64,000 nt of DNA. Origin: Limnephilus marmoratus (Eukaryota > Arthropoda > Insecta > Trichoptera > Limnephilidae). How positions within the stretch are numbered: the stretch's first letter is position 1; every line of letters starts with the position of its first letter. The notes under the pieces were generated by a model. It was not told the origin of the DNA and made no database searches. It was given only the letters and a program-made list of their open reading frames with translations. The stretch covers positions 52,687,117 through 52,751,116 of the forward strand of contig OU862912.1 of NCBI GenBank assembly GCA_917880885.1. The letters are read 5' to 3'. The position numbers were made by a program, and so were the translations under genes. Below are positions 53,785-63,690 of this stretch, in pieces.

Positions 53785-54860
53785 TACATGTTTATTTATT
53801 TATTGCACGCCCTTATGGGCTTTAACAATCCAGTTCATAAGTTAAGTATCACAGTTATTTTAAATACTTCAAAATTAAAACAATGTAGAAAATACAATAC
53901 AATGAATAAAATGTAACAACAAAAGCATGTAATAAAATAAAATACATTGGTAAAAATGATAAGAAGTCTCATAAAAAGAAATTCAATTAAAACAAAAAAT
54001 TGTAGAAATTATACACGTCTATTTGTGGAATAAACAATGTATATGTCGCAGGCAAATCGTAAATTCAGGCCGATCATGATGCGCCTGAGGTACTTCACGT
54101 GGTTATTTTAAAGGTGATATAATATCTCCCAGATCTGAATATTTATTTCCGAGACTATGAAGTCTCGGAATCGGGGAATTTTGGGAAGACAGTGTCCTGG
54201 TATATTTTTTTTACATGAGGAAAATAATTTCCCTCAGGGCCTATATCATCTTTGGGGATGCTGTGTGGAGGGTTTTTTAAGGAAAGGAAGGAGAGGAGAT
54301 TTCTGGAAAGGAAAAGGGTATAAAAGGTGGGTAGGAATCTGGGGTTCAGTGAGTCCTGGTCATCCGCCTCCAAGACCCAGACAAACCTCCATTAACCCGG
54401 GCACCCCTTCTAAATCACCAAACGTAGCCAACCACTTGGTGTGACCTATGGCAGAGATGTTGGTTATCCAATAAAGGTTCCCAGGGCGGCGGTACCCATT
54501 CCCGCCTCCCAAATTAAAGTTGTTAAAGTAGTAAATATCGGCAAGATCTTTTGGGAATATGGATGTTGATTAATTGAAGAAATTCAGGACAATCAATTTT
54601 GTAATGCAGTATTTTATGTAGGTAATAATATTAAATCTGTTTTAATTCTTCTTTCTGAAAGGTTTAATAGAGACATTTTATCCAGTAGGTAATTATTATC
54701 AATGTTTTGTGAAGGAATATGCTATATATATGTTAATGGGATCTGGGAAATGCTGAATAGCCAATTTAGTTGAGCACGTCTAAACATATGTATTGCTTCG
54801 ATATTACTACTGTCAGGTTCGATATTACCATTAGAATCTGAGCGAACACTGAGTTCAGCA
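53785..54860 (-). pseudogene. L-D LINE C-terminus, interrupted by S-C
   Basis: Minus-strand reading from about 54860: IEPDSSNIEAIHMFRRAQLN, YLLDKMSLLNLSERRIKTDL, then after a shift YKILHYKIDCPEFLQLINIH and IPKRSCRYL. This matches the L-D block at 48.2 kb. S-C (54205-54525) interrupts it. The 3' end has hairpin GCCC-TTAT-GGGC (53806-53817) beside TTTATTTATTTATT, parallel to the other L-D copy. Confidence 0.7.
54205..54525 (-). mobile_element. S-C repeat, minus, internal deletion
   Basis: From oligo(T)-ACATGAGGAAAATAATTTCC (54203) through GTGTGGAGGGTTTTTTAAGG and GGTGGGTAGGAATCTGGGG to GTCATCCGCCTCCAAGACCC, GTTGGTTATCCAATAAAGG and CCATTCCCGCCTCCC. The middle third (transition to CATCCGCC) is missing. 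Inserted in the L-D fragment. Confidence 0.8.
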
Positions 54861-55727
54861 AAATGAATTATTAGCTAAAGATCTAACGTTGGCTTACTGA
54901 GAATGCCAAATACTCAACTCCATTTCACCAACTTGTTTGTTTAATACCTATAGATATAAAAAAGGTGAGCAATTTAGGTTGGCGAATCCCGAACCTTTTT
55001 CAAAACCCGCGGAATTGCGGGATAGCTTTTAGAAATCTATCTAAAATTAAGAGGTATGAACTTGAAATAATTTCAACTTTTCATATACATCGTACATTTG
55101 TTTTCTTTATTTGGTATCAATTATCTTTAATATTGTTAAGTCCGTGGCTGCCGAGTTGTGATGGCAGCGCCAATTTGGATTAGCGGACTTACGATATTTA
55201 GTCTGAGGTACTGTGTCGGTAGCACGCAAATGAAGAGAGTATAAGTATACGGTACAGGGTACAGGTATTTATTGGGGAGCTGCTTAATGCAAAAGAGACA
55301 TACTTCTAGCACGCATCGCCTTTTATAGAATCTCGCAAGCATACTACCTCGCTTGCTCTCATACACATTCACACAGACATTACAAATATTAATATGTATA
55401 TATGTATGTTTTCATATATCTTTCTTAAAATACTTGTTAAGTCACGTTTTTAACGACTTTTTAATAATATTACTTGTACCGAAGATGATTCATACGAAAA
55501 GTCCTCTTACGTGGCTACTGGCTAATTGTTAATGTAACTTAACTATATCTTTTCAATGTTACCTTTTCAATGAAATGTTACCTTTTGAAAAGGTAACATA
55601 GTAAGCCATTTAAGATGACTTGTCGTATCAATCGTCTTTGGTACTAGTGATATTATGAAAAGTAACGTAACAAGTATTTAAAAAAAATATAAGTATTCTA
55701 AAAATATATTTAAAAAACCAGAGGGTG
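54861..55727. other. Unassigned stretch with a 12 bp palindrome
   Basis: ATGTTACCTTTT - G - AAAAGGTAACAT at 55575-55599 is a perfect inverted repeat, with a second ATGTTACCTTTT just before (55556-55567). Frames at 54965-55372 show no domain. Confidence 0.4.
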
Positions 55728-55955
55728 TAATTCATAGTTGGCAGAAGAGAAACCTTCAGAAAACAATAAAGGAAACAGAAAGGCTACGAAACACCGCACA
55801 ACGAGGAGACCGATTACACCATCTCATTCTTTCGCAGGCTAAATCCTATAGATGCTATTTGTCTCTTTTAGAGTCGCTATTTTTCGTTTCATTGAGTTTC
55901 AAATCACAACGGTGCTAAAGAAGTTTTCACTTCAAAAACAATTTCTCACTGAAAG
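55728..55955 (-). repeat. R-D repeat, variant full copy
   Basis: GTGTAATTCATAGTTGGCAG, ACAACGAGGAGACCGATTAC, TTTCGCAGGCTAAATCC and GTTTCAAATCACAACGGTGC, TAAAGAAGTTTTCAC. Same orientation and layout as 51070-51290. Confidence 0.75.
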
Positions 55956-55999
55956 TCACGAACATAGTATTGTATTTGAATGCCTTTGAACAATACAAA

Positions 56000-56135
56000 T
56001 AACTAACTAAGCATCACGCCGTTTCCTCGCAGGGGTAGGCAGAGAGGACGGGCCGCCAAACAACTCGGTCTTGGCACACACTCTTTACCTTATTCAGACT
56101 CGTACACACTCTTCTATTATTCTAGCGGCGTTTTT
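56000..56135 (-). pseudogene. L-C LINE 3' end
   Basis: AACTAACTAAGCATCACGCC, GTTTCCTCGCAGGGGTAGG, CAGAGAGGACGGGCCGCC and AACTCGGTCTTGGCACACAC are the inverse of 6285-6385. The (CTAA)n start is the (TTAG)n tail. Confidence 0.75.
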
Positions 56136-56188
56136 CCATACAAACGTATTCCCCGTTTATCTCTCTGGATTTTGACCCTAGAGCAAAT

Positions 56189-56416
56189 TTTTTTTTCACA
56201 TAATATAGATATCGACCACTAGCGTGTCGGTACGTTTTGCTTTTTTTGATAATTTACTTCTTATAGAAGTTAGGACCTTCCAAAAATGAATAAAATTGCC
56301 TAATTTAAATGCCGTCAAAGAACGTTCAGTATACAAACTAAACAATGTATTTTGAAAAAAAGCAAAACGTACCGACATAGAATATTTTCTTTTAATACAG
56401 TTAGTGAAAAAAAATA
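56189..56416. repeat. Small inverted-repeat element
   Basis: Exact 23 bp arms at 56225-56247 and 56355-56377 (TGTCGGTACGTTTTGC and complement). Outer TTTTTTTCAC (about 56189) and GTGAAAAAAA (about 56404) extend the symmetry. The minus frame across it encodes mirrored ends and is not a gene. Confidence 0.7.
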
Positions 56417-56593
56417 TTAAAATCGGTCCAGTTTTGGAGAAGAAAAATGGGGAATACAAAACATCGATTTCGAAGATTTTATTTAGGTATTTTCGGCCCG
56501 ATGTGCAGGTGTCCCTTTCGCTCAGTTCTTCTGAGGGGGGCCGGGGAACGGGGGTTTTGACAAATACATATAAGGCCCTGTCCGCACAGCGTT

Positions 56594-56665
56594 TTAAATT
56601 CGCGCGAATTATATTCCGCGATCGGAATTACAACTAGTACGCACTGCGAATAAAATTTCGCGCGA
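56594..56665. promoter_or_regulatory. Left subterminal CGCGCGA motifs
   Basis: TTCGCGCGAATTATATTCCG (motif 56601) and ATTTCGCGCGATTTTTG (motif 56659) lie just inside the left TIR. GCACTGCGAATAAAA is between them. Harbinger transposase partner proteins are known to bind subterminal repeats; that these are the sites is inference. Confidence 0.5.
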
Positions 56666-56709
56666 TTTTTGTCAGTATAATATAGTTCTCGGCTAAGACG
56701 CACGTGTAA

Positions 56710-58948
56710 ATGGATAACAGAACTAAAATTTTAATGTATCTAATTCTACGGCGGCGGCGTAACAAACGTATTAAAAGATGTCACGAACATTGGATTCACC
56801 CATTTACAGCATTGAGACCTATGAAAGGATTTTTCTTTATAAAACATCAAGAGCTGCGAAAATACAATAAAAAGTTTTTTGGGTATTACAGAATGACAAA
56901 AAAATCATTTGATAATTTACTACTACTAGTTGGTCCGGCTATTACCCATCAAGATTCGAATTGGAGAAAAGCAATTTCAGCTGAAGAGAGACTCTCGATA
57001 ACTCTAAGGTAAGATATTCATATTACGTACAGTCAACAGCACATCAGGCTACCAAAAAATGATAATTTTTCTCAATCGACTATGTGCCTTACTACAAACA
57101 AGTTAATACAATCGATTGAAGACATTCGGTTGAAGACGTTTTGACAGTTTTGGGTAGTCTGAAGTGCCGTTGACCGTACCTATATTTCTGTAACATTCCA
57201 ATGAATATTTAATAACCGACAGAGGTTAATAAAACAATAATTAGTCATATAGCATCATTTTTTTATTTTATTTATTTTTTTAACCAATACATTTTAACCA
57301 ATATGATATTAACCAATATCTATACATAATATATAATATTAGTGGTAACCATACCTCCCTGATTGAGAAATTCTCGTGTTTAGAGAGGGAGCACTATCAG
57401 ATTGACAGTACTGAACATACTTTTAACAGTTGTTACAATTTGGATGTATGTAGAACTACTTTTTTTATACATAAAAATAATAAATTGGCATTTTTTTGGT
57501 ACATAATGAGACATAATGTGAATTTTCATACATAGAGAAATTATAAGTTGGCATTTTTTTGTTCATAATGGAAATATAAGTTGGCACATCGTTACACATA
57601 CTTAAATCTAGTTAATAGTAAAATGTTTTTTAAGTTTTTGTTTAAAAAAAAAAATTTACATAAATTTAACAAAATTTTACATATATAAAGAAAATTACTT
57701 AGGTAACAAAAATTTACATAAAAATAATATTTAACAAAAATTAACTTTCATTTAAATAAAACATAATTTTTCATATCAAAACCACTCCCCTCTACTACGT
57801 ATGAAGATCGACTATTTGGAAAATTTGAATCGAGAGAGAGCGCATATTGGGTTGGAGATTGATCAGGCTGAGATTGAGGAATGACAGTTGGATTACGAGA
57901 TGGCTCGTATTGGGTTTGAGGAAATAGATCAGGTGGAGTTTCAGGAACTTCAGTTGGATTACGAGATGGCGTGTATTGGGTTTGAGGAGATGGTTCAGGT
58001 GAAGCTTCAGAAACGACAGTTTGATTACGAGACGTGTAATGGGTTTGAGGAGATGGATCACGCTGATATTGAAGAACGACAGTTGGATTACGAGATGGCA
58101 TGTATTGGGTTTGAGGGGATGGATCACGCTGAGACTGAGAAATAACAATTGGATTACGAGATGAAATTTGGGGAGAAGGAGATTGACGGATAGTATTTGG
58201 ATAGGGTGACGGCATATTTGGATTGTAAAATGAATAGGATGGTGATGAAGATCGATACTGAGACAGAGTGGAACTGGCTCTAGGTGGCATAAAATTTTCT
58301 TGTGAATATTTGGTTGCTCTGTTAAGTGCATTGAGAATTTCAATTTTAGCGTAATGTTTTTGCTCTGTTGAAAGATTTTTGAGCATTGGTATGATCATTT
58401 CACAAAATGAAACATCCTCGTCGTATGTCTTATTTTGCAATAATTTCAATAATTCATCATCGCTATTATTCTGAATTCTGGTCTTTTTACGCATGCTCGC
58501 TTTATTTCTTCTATTTCGTGTAACTTCTGTGTCAGTGTCCTCGTCGGATGGATTAGTATGGTTTTCGGCATTGCTGTTGGTGCTTTCTGTATCTCTAATA
58601 TTATTTGTCGTATCTCTGATTGATTTTTGACTGGATAAAAATGAAAGTGAACTCATGTGTATGTATGGTCGTTTTTTCTTCTTTGCGGCTTGACCGGAAA
58701 CTACCGCTTTATCCGCTGCTACCTCTTTGAAGTACGTATCTTTAAGATTTTTCCATTTTTTTTGTACATCAGCTCCTGTCAAAGAAAATAAATGATTTTA
58801 TTTTAAAGTAATTTAATTGTTACAACATTGTACAAAGGCACTACATATTAGGTACTACAGAAATCTCTTCCTGTAGGCCTGAGAGAGGAAATGTTACGTG
58901 TGTGCTGGTTAATATACTAACATAAACCGTAATTAAACGTACATACAC

Positions 58949-58999
<51 letters not shown>

Positions 59000-59968
59000 T
59001 ATTTAATTTTTAATTTTGCGTTAATTTTTCATATTATATTTATTATATTATTGGTTTTACATATTTTTTACGACTGTTGCAGGTACTTGGCTTCAGGAAA
59101 TAGCTACCATTCGCTATATTATGAATATTTAATTGGTATCTCTACAATTGGCGAAATTATAGAAGACACGTGTAAACACCTATGGTCATGCTTACAACCT
59201 TCATACATGCCAGAACCTGATGAAAGAACTTGGTCCCATACTGCCGAAATTTTCTATAAAAGAACCCATTTTCCACACTGCTTGGGAGCGGTGGATGGAA
59301 AGCATATAAGGTGCGAAAAGCCTAACGGCGCGGGTTCTGAATTTTATAATTACAAAAAATATCATTCCTTAGTTTTGATGGCGGTTGCTGATGCAAATTA
59401 TAGTTTTATCAGTGTTGACATAGGTGCTTACGGCAGCGGTAGTGACTCTACGATTTTTAAAAATTCTGCATTTGGGAAGAAGCTTGAAGGTGGTCAGTTA
59501 TTACTTCCATCACCAAATTGCCTGCCAAATGATGAAAATGGGAAAAAAATGCCTTATGTCTTTGTTGGAGACGAAGCGTTCGCTCTCTCAGAACACATAT
59601 TGAGACCATACCCTAGAAGAAACCTGTCTGTAAATCAAAGAGTTTTTAATTACCGACTCACGCTAGCAAGAAGATTTGTAGAATGCACATTTGGCATACT
59701 TACTAATAAATGGAGAATTTTACATCGAGCTTTAGATGTAAAACTTACAACTTGTGACCAAACAATTAAAGCGTGTTGCATTTTACATAATTACGTTCGC
59801 AAACATGATGGAATTCGGTTTAGCGACAGATTGTATGGGACAGAGTTACAAAGTTTGCGCCCTAGTCCTGTGAGATCTAGAATATCCAGCATTGAAAACA
59901 GACAATATTTTGCAGAATATTTTGATTCATCGAAAGGGTCAATTTCATGGCAATATGAAAGAATATAA
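56710..59968 (+). CDS. Harbinger transposase (HARBI1-like, DDE)
   Basis: Two exons, 56710-57008 and 59083-59968, make a 394-residue protein. Donor AAG|GTAAGA at 57009 and acceptor TTGCAG|GTAC at 59082 join codon 100 (AG+G, Arg), giving SITLR-YLASGNSYHSLYYEY, the usual family sequence at this point. The DDE_Tnp_4 nuclease follows. D171 in GAVDGKHIR, D221 in GSGSDSTIF and E300 in RRFVECTFGIL are the likely catalytic triad; GDEAF (about 261-265) is the conserved GD.A. motif. The N-terminal exon is basic. Length is close to the ~350-400 residues of the family. It cuts and pastes the element in the nucleus, normally with the help of a second DNA-binding protein. The 2.07 kb intron contains exon 2 of the antisense MADF gene. 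AATAAA signals occur at about 60143-60155. No decay is visible. Confidence 0.9.
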
Positions 59969-60405
59969 ATATCTAAACATCTACCCTATACCTACACAAA
60001 GACCGAGAAAAATTAACGATACTTATTTTCAAAAAATATGGATGACGCCGTATCCCCGCATATCGCACTTCGATTGAAGCCGGCCATTTTAATTCTACTT
60101 ACATGCCGCATACGTACTATATACTTTACCTAAATATGTGTAAATAAATAAATAAAGTATTTAATTTACTTACCTTTTTGTTTTCTTTCGGCATTGCTGC
60201 AGTGTTCCCAATTAAAATATAAGTTTTGATATATTTCCTCCCACAATCTCGCCTTTAATATTCTGTCGTGGTACTTTTGATCAAACTTGTCCCACAGGGG
60301 AGGCCTCCTGTGCATCAGCGAGATTAATTGCTCCACATCAATTTCGTCATTTTCTGGTAATTCCTCTGCGCTCGCCGATCGGGTGGGAGAAGAAGCGCGC
60401 GACAT
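57748..60405 (-). CDS. MADF-BESS DNA-binding protein of the Harbinger element
   Basis: Two minus exons: 60405-60174 and 58775-57748, 419 residues. Start ATG at 60405 (MSRASSPTRS). Donor AAAG|GTAAGT at 60173 and acceptor GACAG|GAGC at 58776 join KQK-G-ADVQKKWKNLKD, which completes a MADF domain (about 24-125: LISLMHRRPPLWDKF, RLWEEIYQNL, then KKWKNLKDTYFKE). A BESS motif follows (about 197-230: FCEMIIPMLKNLSTEQKHYA, KIEILNAL). The C-terminus has five ~22-residue repeats, SRNPTVV...DPSPQTQY (about 283-385). MADF proteins are Myb-like DNA binders, and Harbinger second ORFs typically bind subterminal DNA and bring the transposase to it. The 1.4 kb intron encloses transposase exon 2. It could be called a host gene, but it lies wholly inside the TIRs. 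Confidence 0.88.
57855..58175 (-). repeat. ~66 bp coding tandem repeats in the MADF gene
   Basis: Five imperfect units encode SRNP(T/I)V...SPQTQY. On the plus strand they read GTTGGATTACGAGATGGC, then TGTATTGGGTTTGAGGA. Unit count may vary between copies of the transposon. The open plus frame 57888-58145 is only the complement of this repeat. Confidence 0.85.
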
Positions 60406-60443
60406 CCTGTCAGTAGCAGCGACGTAGCACAACTGATGTGAAA

Positions 60444-60646
60444 CGCGCGAATTTTATTCCGCAGTGCGGCCATGGCCATACTATTTCATACTGCACAAAA
60501 TATTCGCGCGGAAATAAATCCGCACCGCATCGCGTTCAATTTGCAGCAAACCACAGAATTTTTATCCGCGCGTTTTTTTTACCGCCAGTGCGGATAGCCC
60601 TATAAGATCCCATGTGTCACAGAATTTGCGAAAAAAAAACGCGCGG
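60444..60646. promoter_or_regulatory. Right subterminal CGCGCG motif cluster
   Basis: CGCGCG words at 60444, 60505, 60567 and 60640, mostly beside A/T-rich sequence and GCAGTGCGG or CCAGTGCGGATAG. GGCCATGGCC at 60469-60478 is a perfect palindrome. They mirror the left cluster and are candidate binding sites for the MADF protein or transposase. The region also holds the upstream sequence of the MADF gene. Confidence 0.5.
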
Positions 60647-60856
60647 TTAAAAATCGCTGTGCGGACAGGCTCTAAAGCGAAGTAGTGATGTAACGAATTT
60701 TATCGGTAGAATAGTGTTGTCCTTGCCCGAGTAATCGATATTTTTTATTCGTTTTTTTCTGTTTAGTGACTCATCGCGGTATACCAATACTGACCGAGCT
60801 TTCATACTAAAATTGTGCAAAATTAAAATTGTTTATGTCAAGTACAATAATAAATT

Positions 60857-61165
60857 TTCAATTTGGGAGGCGTTATAGGTACCATCGCCCCGGGAACCAT
60901 TTATTGGATAACCAACACCCCCGCCACTTGGTCACCCCAAGTGGTCCGCTATGTTTGGTGACTGAGCATGGGTTCCCGGGTTCACGGGTGAGGTCTGCAT
61001 GGGTTTTGGTGGCGGATGATTTTGTCCACTTACTGCGTGGCGGGCCGGATTGGGAGAAACTGGAAGAGGGAGATCTTTTGATCTCTACAGCCGGACTCTC
61101 TCCACCATCATTTCATACTTTTACCTACCCAGAAATTCCTCTCCTTCCTTTCATTAAAAATAACC
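60857..61165 (+). mobile_element. S-C repeat, deleted internally
   Basis: TTTGGGAGGCGTTATAGGTA, CCCCGGGAACCATTTATTGG, GTCACCCCAAGTGGTCCGC, GGCGGGCCGGATTGGGAG and CCTCTCCTTCCTTTCATTAA, ending at CCACACAGTTTCTCC. It lacks about 70 bp of the middle and the terminal hairpin. Confidence 0.8.
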
Positions 61166-61717
61166 TCCACACAGTTTCTCCAATGACTTTGCTATACTAT
61201 AAGGGTATTTAACTTAAAAATAATTTTTATATTTCATTTTATATAATTGTATTTTGTGATATTTTTAATAATTAATCACCTCTCCCTTTATTATTTTGTC
61301 TATAATTCTCATATGCCTATACTTGTTTGTCTTTTAATATTAATCTTATCCTGACGAAGAACACTCTGTTTTCGAAATATGTTGATAAAATTGATTACAT
61401 AAAGCTGTTTTTACAAAATTATTTGTTCTCATTTAATTAAAAATGATGCCACAAAGATTGGACCCATTCGCAGCATTTCAAGCTGGGTCGCCATAACCAA
61501 TTCGTTGGTGCAATTTCAATCAATGCATTTCTGTGTTTCTCGAGAACCCTTCTAAGGGCTTAAACGTCATTAGTACTTTTACGCCAGTTTTTTAAACATT
61601 TGTGGTCAGAAACATCCAAGTAGTGTAGATTTGTAGCTCTAGCACATATGAAGCTGTATGACTTTTGCACTCCCAGAAATAAAACCTTTTTAGTATAATT
61701 ATCATTATGCATATATC
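61166..61717. other. Unassigned stretch with a hammerhead-core-like motif
   Basis: CCTGACGAAGAACACTC then TGTTTTCGAAATATGTTG at 61351-61385 resembles CTGANGA - stem - GAAA, but no inverted arms are visible. Otherwise AT-rich. Confidence 0.4.
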
Positions 61718-62586
61718 CAATAGGCCACTTGCATCACATTTTTTCAATTTTTTTTCTGGTTTAGGCAAATATTCTAAGACATTCTGAATTTTATTTTTTT
61801 TTTTAATCGTATTTTTGAAACTATGGGGATTTTTTGAAAATTTCAAACCGAAAAATCAGACCATTTTTTATAAACCGGAAAGACGGGACATAATTTTATA
61901 GGTGTGAAAAAACGATAATTACATAGCCGAAAATCATTTAAAAAAAAAAGAACGTTTTCCACACGAATGGCACAGTAGAATAACGAGGCATACCAAAAAT
62001 ATTACATCTCATAAATATTTTTTTCCTTGATCCATCTTAGTGATCATAAATCATCATAATGTACAGCGTCTATATTACTAAATTCAATTAAATATACTTG
62101 AACTTGTAAATTGTAATAATAATAAGAATATTATAAAATTTTATTTTGTTAAAATCAGCACCATAATCATTATACCTCTAAAACATGTACCGACATCATC
62201 TTCACGTTCTGAAGAGAACCCCGTACCCATTAATTGTACGGGGTTCTCTTCAGAACATCTGTCAAAAAATCAAACCAAATGATAAGTTCGCAGAGAACAA
62301 ACAATAAATCTAGTGAACGAATTCAAAAATTCGCCTGAAATCAAAGTGATGCCATATAAAAAAATAAATCAGTTGGAATTTTATCAAATTAATTGGAACA
62401 TTTTCGGAGACGGGACATTTTCATGTAGTGACGTCACGAGCCCAAATAATGGATTTATTTATTTAAAAATAAAAAAAAACTGTACGTTTCTAAAAACTTT
62501 TACTAACATTTTCGTAATCTTAGTAAAAAACTCTATCCACACGATTTTTTCCAAGTCGTTATGAAGTCCATGCAAGTGGCCTATTG
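61718..62586 (-). mobile_element. 869 bp non-autonomous DNA transposon, copy 2
   Basis: CAATAGGCCACTTGCAT at 61718 and ATGCAAGTGGCCTATTG to 62586 are the TIRs. TATATC on each side (61712-61717, 62587-62592) is the likely target duplication. Internal hairpin at 62206-62256. Orientation is opposite to copy 1 at 2474-3342; the length is the same (869 bp) and there are only scattered differences. The 83-residue plus frame here is part of the element and not a gene. Confidence 0.85.
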
Positions 62587-62592
62587 TATATC

Positions 62593-63143
62593 CGCATGTA
62601 CATTATTTGGCTTAATATAGTAACTATGTTATTTTCCACATCAAGTATATAATAAAATAGATGCAAGAATGTTATTTTTTTGATAAATTAATAACGTAAA
62701 AAAAAATATATATATATTTATTCTCAAAACTCTTGAGAACATATCGTCGTTGCATTCACAAAATATCCCATGTGAGGTTTTCGGCCAAATTTTTTTTTGT
62801 TTACACCATTTGATTCACCACGGTTTCCTAAATAATCTAACATAAATATATCCCATTTTTCAAACTCATCTTTTTAATCATATTAGAGGCAACTCTGACC
62901 ATTACTTGTAATTAATGGTAATTATTTTTAAAAAAATATACTACATATACTACAGAAATATTAAAAAAATATAAAATTATAAAATTAAATCCCTATATAT
63001 TACAGAAATATAAAAAAAATTAAAATTATAAAATTAAAATGAGAAAAAAAAGTCTTTTTGTGTGCAAGAATTCGTATTATTTTTTTTACTCAAATTTGTC
63101 GCACATAAATTAAAAATACCCAAAGTTTTTTTTAATAATATAC
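62593..63143. other. Unassigned AT-rich stretch
   Basis: Imperfect ~58 bp duplication at 62935-63040: CTACAGAAATATTAAAAAAA and TTACAGAAATATAAAAAAAA, each before TAAAATTATAAAATTAAA. No gene. Confidence 0.4.
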
Positions 63144-63218
63144 ACACAGCATCCCCAAAGATGACATAGGCCCTCAGGGAAATTATTTTCCTCAGGGCCT
63201 CCTGTGTGGAAACATGTA
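63144..63218 (+). mobile_element. S-C 3' end fragment
   Basis: ACACAGCATCCCCAAAGATG, then hairpin AGGCCCTCAGG/CCTCAGGGCCT (63168-63200), CCTGTGTGGAAACATG and an A-run. It is only the conserved 3' tail of S-C, so it could equally come from L-A. Confidence 0.75.
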
Positions 63219-63224
63219 AAAAAA

Positions 63225-63690
63225 AAATACAATAATCTCAACAATCTAAAAAGAGTATACTATGCACTAATCCAGTCATTAATTCAATATGAAATTATTG
63301 TTGGGGGGGGGGGTCATACAACAATATTCTAACCCCGATCAAAGTAATTCAGAAACTAATCATTAAAGTAATCCTAAAGAAACCCTCCACTTATCCAACA
63401 GAAACGCTTTTCGCAGATTTTACGGTGCCTCGAGTTGAGAATATCTTCAAGAAAAATGCAATTACCCAAATTTACAAAGATAATATCATCAAAAAATTTG
63501 AAACTCATCAATCAAAAAGATATGAAGATAACATCAAAATACCAAAATTTAATACCAAACTAATGCAAAACAATTACATCTATTTAGGAATAAAGTTTTT
63601 CAACAACCTTCCCGTTGAAATAAAAAAAAAAATCAATAAACTGAAACTCAAACTGAAGCTACACTTCATCAGGAATAATTAACTAAATAG
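63225..63690 (+). pseudogene. L-B group LINE C-terminal fragment
   Basis: YYALIQSLIQYEIIVGGG, a shift in a run of ten Gs (63304-63313), then KVIQKLIIKVILKKPSTYPT and, from 63425, VPRVENIFKKNAITQIYKD, IYLGIKFFNNLPVEIKKKIN and a stop at 63680. It is the end of a CR1/L2-like ORF2 beginning with the Y..L..S...Y....WG block. Confidence 0.75.

Larger units (their letters stand above)
56574..60672. mobile_element. PIF/Harbinger transposon, apparently complete
   Basis: TIRs: GGCCCTGTCCGCACAGCG at 56574-56591 and its inverse at 60655-60672, 18 bp with two mismatches. The target duplication TAA lies at 56571-56573 and 60673-60675; 3 bp TWA sites are diagnostic of PIF/Harbinger. It carries two spliced genes on opposite strands, a DDE transposase and a MADF-BESS protein, both without stops or frameshifts. 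Subterminal CGCGCG motifs crowd both ends. A (TA)n run at about 58955-58997 lies in both introns. Everything expected of an autonomous element is present. Confidence 0.9.

Noticed and set aside
57888..58343. Plus 85-residue frame and a second minus 182-residue frame over the MADF gene
   Set aside because: Both are shadows of the tandem repeat in the MADF exon 2 coding sequence.
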